From the NCBI GenBank assembly GCA_023393755.1, contig JAEXCA010000122.1:10588-74587 (forward strand): DNA of 64,000 nucleotides, read 5' to 3'. This stretch comes from Actinomycetes bacterium (GTDB lineage: Bacteria > Actinomycetota > Actinomycetes > Propionibacteriales > Propionibacteriaceae). The notes beneath the pieces were generated by a model. That model saw only the letters and a list, made by a program, of their open reading frames with translations, was not told where the DNA came from and did no database searches. Shown here piece after piece: positions 1 to 8,771 of the stretch (positions are counted from its first letter, which is position 1; every line of letters begins with the position of its first letter). Position numbers and translations under genes: made by a program.

Positions 1-576
1 CTGGCCGTCCTGGTGCTGCACGAGAAGTTGCGGCCGGCGCAGTGGGTGGCGGTGGGGATCGGCGCGCTCGCGGTGATCGTGATCGCGGTCGGCTATGGCC
101 AGATCCCCTGGGTGGCGCTGGCGCTGGCGTTGACCTTCGGAACCTACGGACTGGTCAAGAACCGGGTCGGCGGGAAGGTCTCCTCGCTGGTGGGCCTCAC
201 CGTCGAGACCAGTGCCCTCGCGCCGCTCGCGCTGGGCTACCTGGTCTGGCTGCAGGCCACCGGAGCCGGCACCTTCACCGATCAGGGCGGGCTGCACACC
301 GTGCTGCTGGCCAGCGCCGGCATCATCACCGCCGTCCCGCTGCTACTGTTCGCCGGCGCGGCGGCGCGCATCCCGCTCAGCATGATCGGGATGATCCAGT
401 ACGTCGCCCCCGTCATCCAGTTCTCGATCGGGGTCCGGGTGAACCACGAGGTGATGCCACCACCACGCGGGGTCGGCTTCGGGCTGGTCTGGATCGCTCT
501 GATCGTGCTCACCGCGGACAGCGTCGGTCACGCCAGGCAACGCCCGCTGCTGGTCGAGCCGGAGATCATGGACTGA
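1..576 (+). CDS. RarD/EamA-family drug/metabolite transporter, C-terminal part
   Basis: This is an integral membrane permease of the EamA (DMT) superfamily; family members export metabolites or drugs across the plasma membrane. The reading frame is open from base 1, so the N-terminal half lies upstream of the window. The visible 191 residues contain about five hydrophobic helices. The short helical stretch [25 protein letters not shown] and the [21 protein letters not shown] region are typical of RarD (I recognise the pattern; I ran no alignment). The substrate is unknown. The gene ends convergently, 26 bases from the next gene. The family call is fairly sure, the RarD subtype less so. Confidence 0.75.
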   Translation: MAVLVLHEKLRPAQWVAVGIGALAVIVIAVGYGQIPWVALALALTFGTYGLVKNRVGGKVSSLVGLTVETSALAPLALGYLVWLQATGAGTFTDQGGLHTVLLASAGIITAVPLLLFAGAAARIPLSMIGMIQYVAPVIQFSIGVRVNHEVMPPPRGVGFGLVWIALIVLTADSVGHARQRPLLVEPEIMD

Positions 577-602
577 CACCGGTGACCGGCGGCTCGCCGG
601 GC

Positions 603-1016
603 TCAGCGATAGTCGGTGCTGTCAGGCGGCAGGACGCGCTGCTCCCGCGCGGCGGCGATCCGGCGGCGCCTCATGTCGCGGGTCACCTGGCCCAGCGCGG
701 AACTCGCGATCACCACTCCGACGATCGCCACCCACCACGGGAACCCCGGGATGAAGATCGCGGCGAAGATCAGGATGGGCGGCAGCACCCGGGCGGCCGC
801 CCGCAGTGCGGACTCGGCCGGGCTGGGTGGCGGCACCTGCTCGGCGGGGAGGATCACCGAGCCGTGCACCACGGCCGGTGGGTAGGGGTTCGGAACCCCG
901 GACTGGTAGGGGTTTGGCTGGATCGGCTGCTCGGTCGGGACGAACGGCGGCTGGGCCCACTCCTGCGCCGGCTCCTGCGGCTGGGAGGGATCCGATGGCT
1001 GCCAGTTGGTGCTCAC
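603..1016 (-). CDS. small membrane protein with proline-rich N-terminus
   Basis: I do not recognise this 137-residue protein. Residues 1-65 are proline-, glutamine- and serine-rich and probably disordered. Residues 75-108 form one or two hydrophobic segments (LPPILIFAAIFIPGFPWWVA) that should anchor it in the membrane. The tail is short and basic-rich (DMRRRRIAAAREQR), which suggests the C-terminus is cytoplasmic. The start is GTG. The gene is convergent with the RarD-like gene and divergent from aspartate kinase. Pro-rich head plus short membrane segment is a common arrangement for small actinobacterial envelope proteins; no function is proposed. Confidence 0.7.
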   Translation of the reverse strand: MSTNWQPSDPSQPQEPAQEWAQPPFVPTEQPIQPNPYQSGVPNPYPPAVVHGSVILPAEQVPPPSPAESALRAAARVLPPILIFAAIFIPGFPWWVAIVGVVIASSALGQVTRDMRRRRIAAAREQRVLPPDSTDYR

Positions 1017-1189
1017 CCCACCATCGTAGGCGGGTGGCGTTCAGGTGTCCGTAGCGAGCCGGTCGCGGGATGGCCGCGGGGTCCCGTCCACCCCGCCGTC
1101 CCAGGCCGATGAACGACCTCGGCGAACCGTCGTCCAGCCACTAAGGTGGACGCGGCCCAACCGGAACAGGCCAGGGAGGCTCACGCACA

Positions 1190-2452
1190 GTGCGGGTGGT
1201 ACAGAAGTTCGGCGGATCATCGGTGGCCGACGCCGACAGCATCAAGCGGGTGGCGCGGCGGATCGCCAGCACCCAGGCCAAGGGCCATGAGGTGGTCGTG
1301 GTGATCTCGGCGATGGGTGACACCACCGACGAGCTGATGGATCTCGCCCAGCGCGTCTCGCCCAATCCGCCGCCGCGGGAACTCGACATGCTGCTCACCG
1401 CGGGCGAGCGGATGTCCGCCGCGCTGCTGGCCATGGCGCTGAACGACCTGGGGGTGACCGCCCGCTCGTTCACCGGCTCGCAGGCCGGCGTGCTCACCAC
1501 CGCCGCCCACGGCAATGCCCGGATCATCGACATCACCCCCGGCCGGATCGTGACGGCACTGGAAGAGGGTGACGTCGTGATCGTCGCCGGCTTCCAGGGG
1601 GTCTCCCAGACCACCAAGGACGTGACCACGCTGGGCCGCGGGGCGTCCGACACCACCGCCGTCGCCCTGGCCGGGGCACTGGGCGCCGCCTACTGCGAGA
1701 TCTACACCGACGTGGACGGGGTGTTCACCGCCGACCCGAGGATCGTCCCCGGGGCCCGGCAGATCCCGGCGATCAGCTACGACGAGATGATGGAGCTGGC
1801 CGCCAACGGCGCGAAGATCCTGCATCTGCGCTGCGTGGAGTACGCCCGGCGGGAGAACGTGCCGGTGCACGTCCGGTCGTCCTTCTCGCAGCGACCGGGC
1901 ACGTGGGTGAAGGACATCGACTACCAGGAGGACGGCATGGAGGAACCACTGATCTCGGGCGTCGCGCACGATCGCAGCGAGGCCAAGATCACGGTCGTCG
2001 GGGTGCCCGACCAGCCCGGCGAGGCGGCGGCGATCTTCACCACCGTGGCCGACGCCGACATCAACGTCGACATGATCGTGCAGAACGTCTCCACCGAGCA
2101 CGGCCGCACCGACCTCTCCTTCACGCTGCCGCAGAACGACGGCGCGAAGGCGATCGCCGCCCTGCAGGCCGCCAAGGAGCGGATCGGCTTCCTCGACGTG
2201 GTCTACAACGACGCGATCGGCAAGGTGTCGGTGATCGGGGTCGGGATGCGCTCGCACCCCGGCGTCACCGCCCGCTTCTTCCAGTCGCTGGCCGAGGCCG
2301 GGGTGAACATCGAGATGATCTCCACCTCGGAGATCCGGATCTCGGTGGTGGTGGCGATCGACGACGTGGACCGCGCCGTCCGCTCCGCCCACACCGCCTT
2401 CGGGCTGGACTCGGACGAGGAAGCGGTCGTCTACGCAGGCACCGGCCGCTGA
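1190..2452 (+). CDS. lysC: aspartate kinase
   Basis: It phosphorylates L-aspartate to 4-phospho-L-aspartate, the first step towards lysine, diaminopimelate, threonine and methionine, in the cytoplasm. The 420-residue length fits class II aspartate kinases. The N-terminal kinase domain carries KFGGSS at 6-11 and GRGASDTTA at 149-157. Two ACT domains (about 265-335 and 345-415) bind the feedback effectors. An in-frame ATG at codon 250 with a strong Shine-Dalgarno should give a separate beta subunit made of the ACT domains, as known for Corynebacterium and Bacillus LysC. No asd gene follows here, unlike in many actinobacteria; instead a strong hairpin lies directly downstream. Confidence 0.95.
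   Translation: MRVVQKFGGSSVADADSIKRVARRIASTQAKGHEVVVVISAMGDTTDELMDLAQRVSPNPPPRELDMLLTAGERMSAALLAMALNDLGVTARSFTGSQAGVLTTAAHGNARIIDITPGRIVTALEEGDVVIVAGFQGVSQTTKDVTTLGRGASDTTAVALAGALGAAYCEIYTDVDGVFTADPRIVPGARQIPAISYDEMMELAANGAKILHLRCVEYARRENVPVHVRSSFSQRPGTWVKDIDYQEDGMEEPLISGVAHDRSEAKITVVGVPDQPGEAAAIFTTVADADINVDMIVQNVSTEHGRTDLSFTLPQNDGAKAIAALQAAKERIGFLDVVYNDAIGKVSVIGVGMRSHPGVTARFFQSLAEAGVNIEMISTSEIRISVVVAIDDVDRAVRSAHTAFGLDSDEEAVVYAGTGR
1926..1939 (+). promoter_or_regulatory. internal RBS and ATG start for aspartate kinase beta subunit
   Basis: AGGAGG lies five bases before an ATG (1937-1939) that is in frame with lysC at codon 250. Initiation here would give a 171-residue polypeptide containing only the ACT regulatory domains. 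The position matches the internal start known for alpha2beta2 aspartate kinases, so this is probably functional rather than chance. Confidence 0.6.
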
Positions 2453-2456
2453 AGGC

Positions 2457-2501
2457 AGGCAAAGGGACCACCGGGGACGGTTCCTGGTGGTCCCTTTGCC
2501 T
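2457..2501 (+). terminator. 16-bp perfect hairpin after lysC, built from the dispersed GGGGACGGTTCC repeat
   Basis: AGGCAAAGGGACCACC (2457-2472) pairs perfectly with 2486-2501 around a 13-base loop containing GGGGACGGTTCC. It begins five bases after the lysC stop. There is no long U tract, only CCCTTTGCC, so it is either a terminator of the GC-rich type or a repeat-derived hairpin. Confidence 0.6.
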
Positions 2502-2546
2502 ACGCCTCGTGGTGGGGCCAGGAGGAACCGTCCCCGGTGGTCCCTG
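2463..2546. repeat. dispersed repeat, two inverted copies (GGGACCACCGGGGACGGTTCC type)
   Basis: One copy of the unit runs at 2463-2484 and an inverted copy (GGAACCGTCCCCGGTGGTCCC) at about 2524-2545. The same unit occurs at 22440-22490 and 59985-60170, always between genes, so this is a genome-dispersed palindromic element rather than part of a gene. Confidence 0.75.
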
Positions 2547-2599
2547 CTGTCCCGGCGAGCGCTCAGGGAACTCTCATTGGGCTCGCATAAGCTAGAGGG

Positions 2600-2893
2600 G
2601 TGATCTTCAAGCGCGTTGGCGATTCCCGTCCCTACCCCGAGCACGGCTACGTCCAGAAGCAGTGGGCAGTGATCGCACCCCAGCAGGTTCGGCTGGACGA
2701 GCTGGTCACCACCAAGCGCACCCTCGACCTGGACGCGCTGCTGGAGGAGGACTCCACCTTCTACGGCGACCTCTTCGCCCATGTCGTCTCCTGGCAGGGC
2801 GATCTCTACCTCGAGGACGGCCTGCACCGGGCGTTGCGGGCGGCGCTGCAGCAGCGGCAGACCATGCATGCCCGGGTGTTGGAGCTCACGTAG
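2600..2893 (+). CDS. conserved small actinobacterial protein (often labelled VapB-like)
   Basis: This is a 97-residue soluble protein starting MIFKRVGDSRPYPEHG, with a central VRLDELVTTKRTLDLDALL and the acidic stretch EEDSTFYGDLFAHVV. I recognise it as a small protein that is widely conserved in actinobacteria and often auto-annotated as a VapB-type antitoxin. No PIN-domain toxin is adjacent, so that label is doubtful. It precedes the LytR_C gene by 32 bases in the same direction. That arrangement recalls, by context only, small genes found next to virR-like genes in mycobacteria. The GTG start has AGAGGGG just upstream. The function is unknown. Confidence 0.75.
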   Translation: MIFKRVGDSRPYPEHGYVQKQWAVIAPQQVRLDELVTTKRTLDLDALLEEDSTFYGDLFAHVVSWQGDLYLEDGLHRALRAALQQRQTMHARVLELT

Positions 2894-2925
2894 ACTCGGG
2901 CCGAACCTTCCACCAGGAGTAGCCG

Positions 2926-3486
2926 ATGCAGGCATTCAGGCAGATCTTCCGGGTCGTCAAGACGCCGGTCATGCTGCTGTTGCTGCTCGCCTTCGTCGGC
3001 TACGGCGCCGCCTGGGGCTACGAGCACGCCAAGGCACCGGTCGCCGGTCGTCCGCCCGTGCCCTGCGTGATGACGGACGTCGGTGACACCCTCACCCCGG
3101 CCGTGGTGCAGACCAGGGTGATGAATGGCGGAACCAAGGGTGGGTTGGCCAAGACCACCGCCGGCTTCCTGCGAGCCCGTGGGTTCAAGGTGGTCAAGTA
3201 CGGCAACACCGACGAGCGCCTGGAGAGCACCGTCGTGGTCGGCAGGTCAACGACCGACCCGCAGGTCCAGCTGGTGGCGCTCTACTTCAAGGACGCCACG
3301 CTGCGGGCCGATGACCGGATCGACGGCACCGTGGACATCCTGTTGGGCACCAAGTCCGAGTGGAACCGGGAGCCGGAATCGGAGTCGATCCCCATCGAGG
3401 ACGAGGTCTGCCTGCCTCCGGACACCAAGTTGCCCACCGCCAGCCCGACTCCCACCCCGAGCGAATCGCCCAGCAAGAAGGAGTGA
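2926..3486 (+). CDS. LytR_C-domain membrane-anchored protein (VirR-like)
   Basis: The 186-residue protein has one membrane helix near residues 13-32, then an extracytoplasmic LytR/CpsA/Psr C-terminal (LytR_C) domain at about 58-150. The domain signature is RVMNGGTKGGLAKTTAGFL, then a glycine/valine-rich strand and a GTVDILLG end. The C-terminal tail is rich in Pro, Thr and Ser and probably lies in the cell wall. The family has a role at the cell envelope; the mycobacterial relative VirR affects envelope integrity and vesicle release. No LCP catalytic domain is present. The gene is likely co-transcribed with the preceding small gene. The ATG start has a CAGGAG site upstream. Confidence 0.85.
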   Translation: MQAFRQIFRVVKTPVMLLLLLAFVGYGAAWGYEHAKAPVAGRPPVPCVMTDVGDTLTPAVVQTRVMNGGTKGGLAKTTAGFLRARGFKVVKYGNTDERLESTVVVGRSTTDPQVQLVALYFKDATLRADDRIDGTVDILLGTKSEWNREPESESIPIEDEVCLPPDTKLPTASPTPTPSESPSKKE

Positions 3487-3497
3487 CCGCGGCGGCG

Positions 3498-4976
3498 TCA
3501 GGGCTTCCAGCGCGCCAGCCGGCCCTCGCGTGAGATCGCGATGAACCGCCGCTCCACCCGGCGACGATCCTCGGCCTGGGTCACGATCAGCAGGTCGTCA
3601 CCGGCCTTGATCGGGTCGTCCGGCTTGGGGGTGAACGGCTCGTCGGCCCGGACGATCAGGGAGACCACCGAGTTCCTGGGCAGCCTCAGTTCGCGGATGG
3701 TGACACCGTGCAGCAGGGAGCCGGGTGGCACGTGGACCTGCATCATGTCGGCCTTGATGGTGTCCAGCGGGGCGAACTCGATGTCGATGTCGGTGGCGTC
3801 CTCGCCGGTCGAAACCTTCAGCTTGCGGGCCACCCACGGCAGCGTCGGGGACTGCAGCAGGGTGAACACCACCACGAACGAGAACACCAGGTTGAAGATC
3901 CCGTGCGCGGCCGGAGCCCCCGCCGCCAGCGGGACGGTGGCCATGATGATCGGGACGGCGCCCCGCAGCCCCGCCCAGGAGATGAACGCCTGTTCCCGCC
4001 AGGGGAGCCTGAACCAGGCGACGCACAGCACCACCGACAGCGGACGTGCGACGAAGGTCAGGAAGGCGCCGACCGCGACGCCGGCGATCACCTCCGCCCA
4101 GGTCAGGGTGGTGAGGTCGGCCAGCATGCCGAGCATGACGAACAACCCGATCTGGGCGATCCAGCCGATGCCCTCGGCGAAGGATCGGGTGGCATGCCGG
4201 TGGGGTAGCTCGCCGTTGCCCAGCACCACCGCCGCCACGTAGACGGCGGCGAACCCGGAGAGGTGGATGGACGAGGCCAGGCCGTAGGCGAGTACCGTCC
4301 AGCCCATCGCGGCCAGGACGTAGAGACCCGAGGCCGGCAGCTTGGTGGCCCGCAGCAGCCGGATCGCCACCCAGCCGATCGCCGCGCCCAGCGCGGCGCC
4401 GCCGACCAGTTCGAGCGCGATCAGGCCGACCGTGGCCAGCGGCGGGGTGTCGCCGCCACGTCCCAGCGACATGCTGGTCGCGGTGGCCACCAGCAGCACG
4501 ATCGGGGCGTCGTTGAAACCGGACTCGGCCTCGATGATGGCCCGCAGCCTCGGCGGTAGCGGTACCTTGCGCATCACCGAGAAGATGGCCGCCGCGTCGG
4601 TCGGCGACATGATCGCGCCCAGCAGGATGGCGCTGGGCAGATCGATCCGCAGCACCAGGTGGGCGAAGGCCGCGACGGCCGCGACCGAGAGTCCGACTCC
4701 GACGGTGGCGAGCAGCAGCGCCATCGGCAGCGCGCCGCGGATCTCCTGCCATTTGGTGGTGAACCCGCCCTCGGCCAGGATCAGCACCAGTGCGGCGAAG
4801 CCGAGCGAATGCGCCAGGTCGGCGTCCTGCAGGTGCAGGCCGAGTTCGCCCACCAGCACGCCCAGCCCCAGGAACAGCAACAGCGACGGCAGCCCGAACC
4901 GGGCGCCGAGCCGGGTGGCGAGGATCGAAGCGAGCAGGACGACCGAACCAAGTAACAGAACCTGGTCCAGTTCCAC
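3498..4976 (-). CDS. potassium/proton antiporter, CPA1 family with TrkA_C domain
   Basis: The 492-residue membrane antiporter has about twelve hydrophobic helices over residues 1-390 and a soluble TrkA_C regulatory domain near 405-490 (GVTIRELRLPRNSVVSLIVR, then DDLLIVTQ). The overall shape matches NhaP2/CvrA K+(Na+)/H+ antiporters, which regulate cytoplasmic ion content and pH. Conserved transport residues are visible in SPTDAAAIFSVM and ESGFNDAPIVLL, the Asn-Asp pair of CPA1 exchangers. I chose the GTG at 4976 over the upstream ATG because a GAGGAGG site sits five bases before it and the protein then begins MELDQVLLLGS. It is monocistronic and convergent with the LytR_C gene. Confidence 0.88.
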   Translation of the reverse strand: MELDQVLLLGSVVLLASILATRLGARFGLPSLLLFLGLGVLVGELGLHLQDADLAHSLGFAALVLILAEGGFTTKWQEIRGALPMALLLATVGVGLSVAAVAAFAHLVLRIDLPSAILLGAIMSPTDAAAIFSVMRKVPLPPRLRAIIEAESGFNDAPIVLLVATATSMSLGRGGDTPPLATVGLIALELVGGAALGAAIGWVAIRLLRATKLPASGLYVLAAMGWTVLAYGLASSIHLSGFAAVYVAAVVLGNGELPHRHATRSFAEGIGWIAQIGLFVMLGMLADLTTLTWAEVIAGVAVGAFLTFVARPLSVVLCVAWFRLPWREQAFISWAGLRGAVPIIMATVPLAAGAPAAHGIFNLVFSFVVVFTLLQSPTLPWVARKLKVSTGEDATDIDIEFAPLDTIKADMMQVHVPPGSLLHGVTIRELRLPRNSVVSLIVRADEPFTPKPDDPIKAGDDLLIVTQAEDRRRVERRFIAISREGRLARWKP

Positions 4977-5136
4977 CGTGCCTCCTCGGGCTGCCGATCG
5001 GCACCCCGCCGCCATGCGGGGACGATGCGTCCAGCTAGAGCGAAGTGTAGGGGTTCCGGCGCTTCCCGATCACGTCCCGGCCCGGGCCGGGACCGCTCAG
5101 CGCACCGGTCGTCGCGTCGGCCGCCTGCCGCGACAG

Positions 5137-5199
5137 AAACCGGGCAGCACAGGGCAGTCGCGTGGATAGTGCACGCGAGTGGCCTCTGCTGCCCGGTTT
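5137..5199. repeat. large imperfect palindrome with 13-bp perfect arms
   Basis: AAACCGGGCAGCA (5137-5149) is perfectly complementary to 5187-5199. An inner pair, TCGCGTG (5158-5164) with CACGCGA (5172-5178), closes a 7-base loop. It lies in the gap between the antiporter start and the dhaM end, where no gene is seen, and could extrude as a long hairpin. Confidence 0.8.
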
Positions 5200-5220
5200 G
5201 TGTCCGAGAAACCACGGACG

Positions 5221-5320
5221 CACGTCATTGCCCGGGCTGACTCCCCGCGAAGGCGGGGATCTCCCGGCTCAGCAGCAGGACGAAGGTTCCCGTCTTCGCG
5301 GGATGACGGCGAGGTGGAAC
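5221..5320. repeat. REP-like palindromes in gene-free gap
   Basis: CCCCGCGAAGGCGGGG (5243-5258) is a compact hairpin followed by ATCTC, and a second, inverted-looking unit, CCCGTCTTCGCGGGATGACG, lies about 30 bases on. A related CCCCAGCGAAAGCGGGG sits at 43507. Such units resemble REP elements. Together with the palindrome at 5137-5199 they fill the 5016-5337 gap, in which I see no coding sequence. Confidence 0.6.
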
Positions 5321-5337
5321 GGCTGAGGAGCAGGGGC

Positions 5338-5757
5338 TCAGGCGAAGAGCGCCCGGGCACGGGCCGCCTCGGCGACCGCGGCCAGGGCGCCGCCGACCTG
5401 GGCGGCCACCCCGGCGGCGACCGCGCCCTCGACCAGCGGGCCCTCGGCGAAGACGACGTGCTCCCGCTCGTCGTCGTCCAGGAAGTCCAGCACCGCCTCG
5501 ACGGTCATCGTGGCCGAGCCGAGATCGGTCAGGATCACGACGTCGTGACCGGCTGAGCGCAGCTCGGTCACGGCGTCGTTCACCTTGTCGAAGGAGGTGC
5601 CGATCCGGCCGTCGTCAGTCCCGGCGGCCGCCCGCAGGGCGACGTCCCGAGCCATCTGGGCGGTCAACTCGACCACCCCCTCGGCCAGCTTCTCCGAGTG
5701 GGAGACGATCACCAGCGCGACGCCGGTCGCGGCCCGAGCCGGGTCGGGGTCAGCCAC
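5338..5757 (-). CDS. dhaM: PTS-dependent dihydroxyacetone kinase phosphotransferase subunit DhaM
   Basis: This 139-residue EIIA-Man-type protein passes phosphate from HPr to the ADP bound in DhaL. The phosphorylatable histidine is His20 in VALVIVSHSEKLAEGV. DLGSATMTVEAVLDFL and the alanine-rich C-terminus complete the fold. Many DhaM proteins carry extra HPr and EI-like domains; this one is the minimal EIIA type. The start GTG at 5757 overlaps the dhaL stop (translational coupling), and I prefer it over upstream codons that lie inside dhaL. It is the last gene of the dhaKLM operon, so the kinase should use PEP rather than ATP. Confidence 0.9.
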   Translation of the reverse strand: MADPDPARAATGVALVIVSHSEKLAEGVVELTAQMARDVALRAAAGTDDGRIGTSFDKVNDAVTELRSAGHDVVILTDLGSATMTVEAVLDFLDDDEREHVVFAEGPLVEGAVAAGVAAQVGGALAAVAEAARARALFA

Positions 5758-6391
5758 CGTTCTCGGCCTCGGCGGCATCCGCGGCGGCGGCCAGGATGTA
5801 GGCCGTCGAGGTGGCGCCCGGGTCCTTGTGGCCGATCGAGCGTTCGCCCAGGTAGGACGCACGGCCCTTGGTCGCCTGCAACGGGATGGTCGCCTCGGCG
5901 CCCGCCGCGGCTGCCTTGGCGGCTGCCCGCAGCACCTCGTCGACCATGGCGCCGTCGTTCGAGGCGATCCTGGCGGCCTCCAACGCCGGGGTCCAGGCGT
6001 CCACCATGGTCTTCTCCCCGGTGGTCGCCTTGCCGCGGGCCACGATCCCGTCCAGCGCACCGGCGAGCAGGCCGACCGCGCCGGCGGCGTCGAGGTCACC
6101 CTCGAAGCCCTTGGACGCCCGCAGGAAGGCGGTGCCGTACAGCGGGCCGGCCGCTCCCCCGACGGTGGACATCAGGGTCTGGGCCACCACCTTCAGGACG
6201 TCCTGGACGCTTTCGGCACCGGCTTCGAGCTTGGCCACCGCGGCGGTGAAGCCCTTGTCCATGTTGGCGCCGTGGTCGCCGTCGCCGATCTCGCGGTCGA
6301 GATCGATCAGTTCCATTCGCTTCTCGGCAAGGACGGCTTGGGCGCCGCGTATCCACGCCAGCGCCCAAGCAGTCGACAGTGTGTCGCTCAC
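5750..6391 (-). CDS. dhaL: dihydroxyacetone kinase subunit DhaL
   Basis: This 213-residue nucleotide-binding subunit is an eight-helix barrel that holds ADP/ATP through two Mg ions. The Mg-binding aspartates lie in DLDREIGDGDHGANM (Asp32, Asp37, Asp39). Other family signatures are GTAFLRASKG, ATTGEKTMVDAW and GRASYLGERSIGHKDPGA. It transfers the phosphate to dihydroxyacetone bound covalently in DhaK. The GTG start at 6391 gives the usual family length and lies ten bases after dhaK. The order dhaK-dhaL-dhaM on one strand is that of PTS-dependent kinases. Confidence 0.92.
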   Translation of the reverse strand: MSDTLSTAWALAWIRGAQAVLAEKRMELIDLDREIGDGDHGANMDKGFTAAVAKLEAGAESVQDVLKVVAQTLMSTVGGAAGPLYGTAFLRASKGFEGDLDAAGAVGLLAGALDGIVARGKATTGEKTMVDAWTPALEAARIASNDGAMVDEVLRAAAKAAAAGAEATIPLQATKGRASYLGERSIGHKDPGATSTAYILAAAADAAEAENGG

Positions 6392-6401
6392 GCAGCCATC
6401 C

Positions 6402-7397
<996 letters not shown>

Positions 7398-7777
7398 AGG
7401 AACTCCTTCTCGCACGACGACGTGGCGGGTGGGTACTGCCAACTCTGCCCCGTCCGGCCCGCAGGGGGAAGAGGACGATCCCGCACCTTCGTTCACCACC
7501 CACCGCGGCGCTGAACGGAATCACGCCATCACCCGTTGCCAGCCGGACAAGCCGCGGCTCGTTCGGCCACTCACCGGCCTACGGTTGCCGGTGGATCACC
7601 GCCCAGTGGCTCGTGGAAACGCTCGGTGAGTCGATCCGGCAACCGCCATCCGGCAGGCATCAGGCGGCACCCGTTCCAGGCTCACGCGTGCCAGGAGTAG
7701 TGGGGCCGTTGATCCCCCGGATCGAAACGGAGACGGGTTCGGCAGGCGGGTCCGGGTGACGGTGGGGTCACCTGTGG
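7398..7777. other. 380-base gap upstream of dhaK without recognised gene
   Basis: I find no convincing coding region or RNA here. The promoter of dhaKLM should lie in the part nearest 7398. A loose inverted repeat, GGTTGCCGG (7583-7591) with CCGGCAACC (7636-7644), spans a 44-base loop; its meaning is unclear. Confidence 0.4.
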
Positions 7778-8389
7778 TCAGGAGTCCGCCCGACCCAGGA
7801 TGGCCACCAGGAAGTCCGACTCCGGCGTCCAGGGCCGAAGATCCCAGGTCGCCAGGCTGACCTGCAGCACCAACCCGGCCCGTTCGGCGTCGCGGAAGAA
7901 CTCCTCGCTGGTGTAGCCACGGCCGACCCCGAACCCGACCACCAGCCGGCCGTCGTCGGCCAGCGCTTCTCCCAGGTTGCGCAGCACCAGTTCCCGCGTG
8001 CTCGGGGCGAGGAAGGTCATCACGTTCCCGGCCGCGACGATCGCATCGAACCCGGGTGCCACGCCGGCGGCGGCGAGATCGAGTTCCGCCAGATCCTGGA
8101 CCAGCCAGGTGGAGCCGGGGAACACCGCCGTGGCTTCGGCGATCAGGACCGGGTCGACGTCGACACCCACCACCTGGTGGCCCCGCGCTGCGAGTTCGCC
8201 GCCGACCCGGCCGGGCCCGCAGCCCGCGTCCAGGATCCGCGCCCCGCGCGACACCATGGCGTCGATCGTGCGCGCCTCGCCGTGCAGATCCCGGCCGGCG
8301 GCGGCCATCGCCTTGAACCGTTCGATGTACCAGGCCGAATGCCCCGGGTTCTGCTCCACCGTCCGGGTCCACAAGCTCTTCTCCACCAT
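7778..8389 (-). CDS. class I SAM-dependent methyltransferase
   Basis: This 203-residue Rossmann-type methyltransferase has the SAM-binding motif I as ARILDAGCGPGRVGGELA and the acidic end of strand 2 as VVGVDVDP. The substrate is unknown, because the family covers small molecules, lipids and proteins. The ATG at 8389 (MVEKSLWTRTVEQNP) gives a normal N-terminus; extensions upstream read through low-complexity sequence. It has no close operon partner and is transcribed away from tRNA-Ser. Confidence 0.82.
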   Translation of the reverse strand: MVEKSLWTRTVEQNPGHSAWYIERFKAMAAAGRDLHGEARTIDAMVSRGARILDAGCGPGRVGGELAARGHQVVGVDVDPVLIAEATAVFPGSTWLVQDLAELDLAAAGVAPGFDAIVAAGNVMTFLAPSTRELVLRNLGEALADDGRLVVGFGVGRGYTSEEFFRDAERAGLVLQVSLATWDLRPWTPESDFLVAILGRADS

Positions 8390-8613
8390 GGGACCAGTCT
8401 GGCGGATCACGGCGGACGGCCCGCGTCCGGTCCCACCCGTTGTCACCGGCGCGGCGCTCCAGGCCCCCAGCCGATGGGCACTCAACCCGAGCTCGCGCAC
8501 CCTCGCGGGTGGGGAGCCCGGTCGCGGGCCGGTCGTGGCGCAGCCGCGCTTCGGTGGGCAGGCGCCATCGGACCGATTCGCCGCTCCGGTTCCGGTTGGC
8601 TAAACTCTCCCGC

Positions 8614-8698
8614 GGTGGCGTGTCTGAGCGGCCGAAAGAGCTCGCCTCGAAAGCGAGTGTGGGGCAACCCACCGAGGGTTCAAATCCCTCCGCCACCG
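8614..8698 (+). tRNA. tRNA-Ser (anticodon CGA)
   Basis: An 85-base type II tRNA. The acceptor stem GGTGGCG (8614-8620) pairs with CGCCACC (8691-8697), with discriminator G at 8698. The anticodon arm CTCGC-CTCGAAA-GCGAG gives CGA, reading UCG. There is a long variable arm (GGGGCAACCC) and a TPsiC arm GAGGGTTCAAATCCCTC. CCA is not encoded. A plausible -10 box TAAACT lies at 8601-8606, eight bases upstream. Confidence 0.95.
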
Positions 8699-8771
8699 CC
8701 GCAGGAGATGGCCTGAACCCACCGACCGTGGGGTCAGGCCACTCGCTTTCCCGGGCCGGCCGGTCGCGGGC

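Noticed and set aside
2600..2893. Toxin-antitoxin system
   Set aside because: No toxin gene is adjacent on either side; the annotation habit is not evidence.
1217..2935. Long antisense reading frame across lysC
   Set aside because: It is opposite to a clear aspartate kinase and its low-complexity residue composition is that of a GC-rich shadow frame.
7398..7777. Additional tRNA or small RNA gene
   Set aside because: No cloverleaf or conserved fold could be traced; only a loose inverted repeat.
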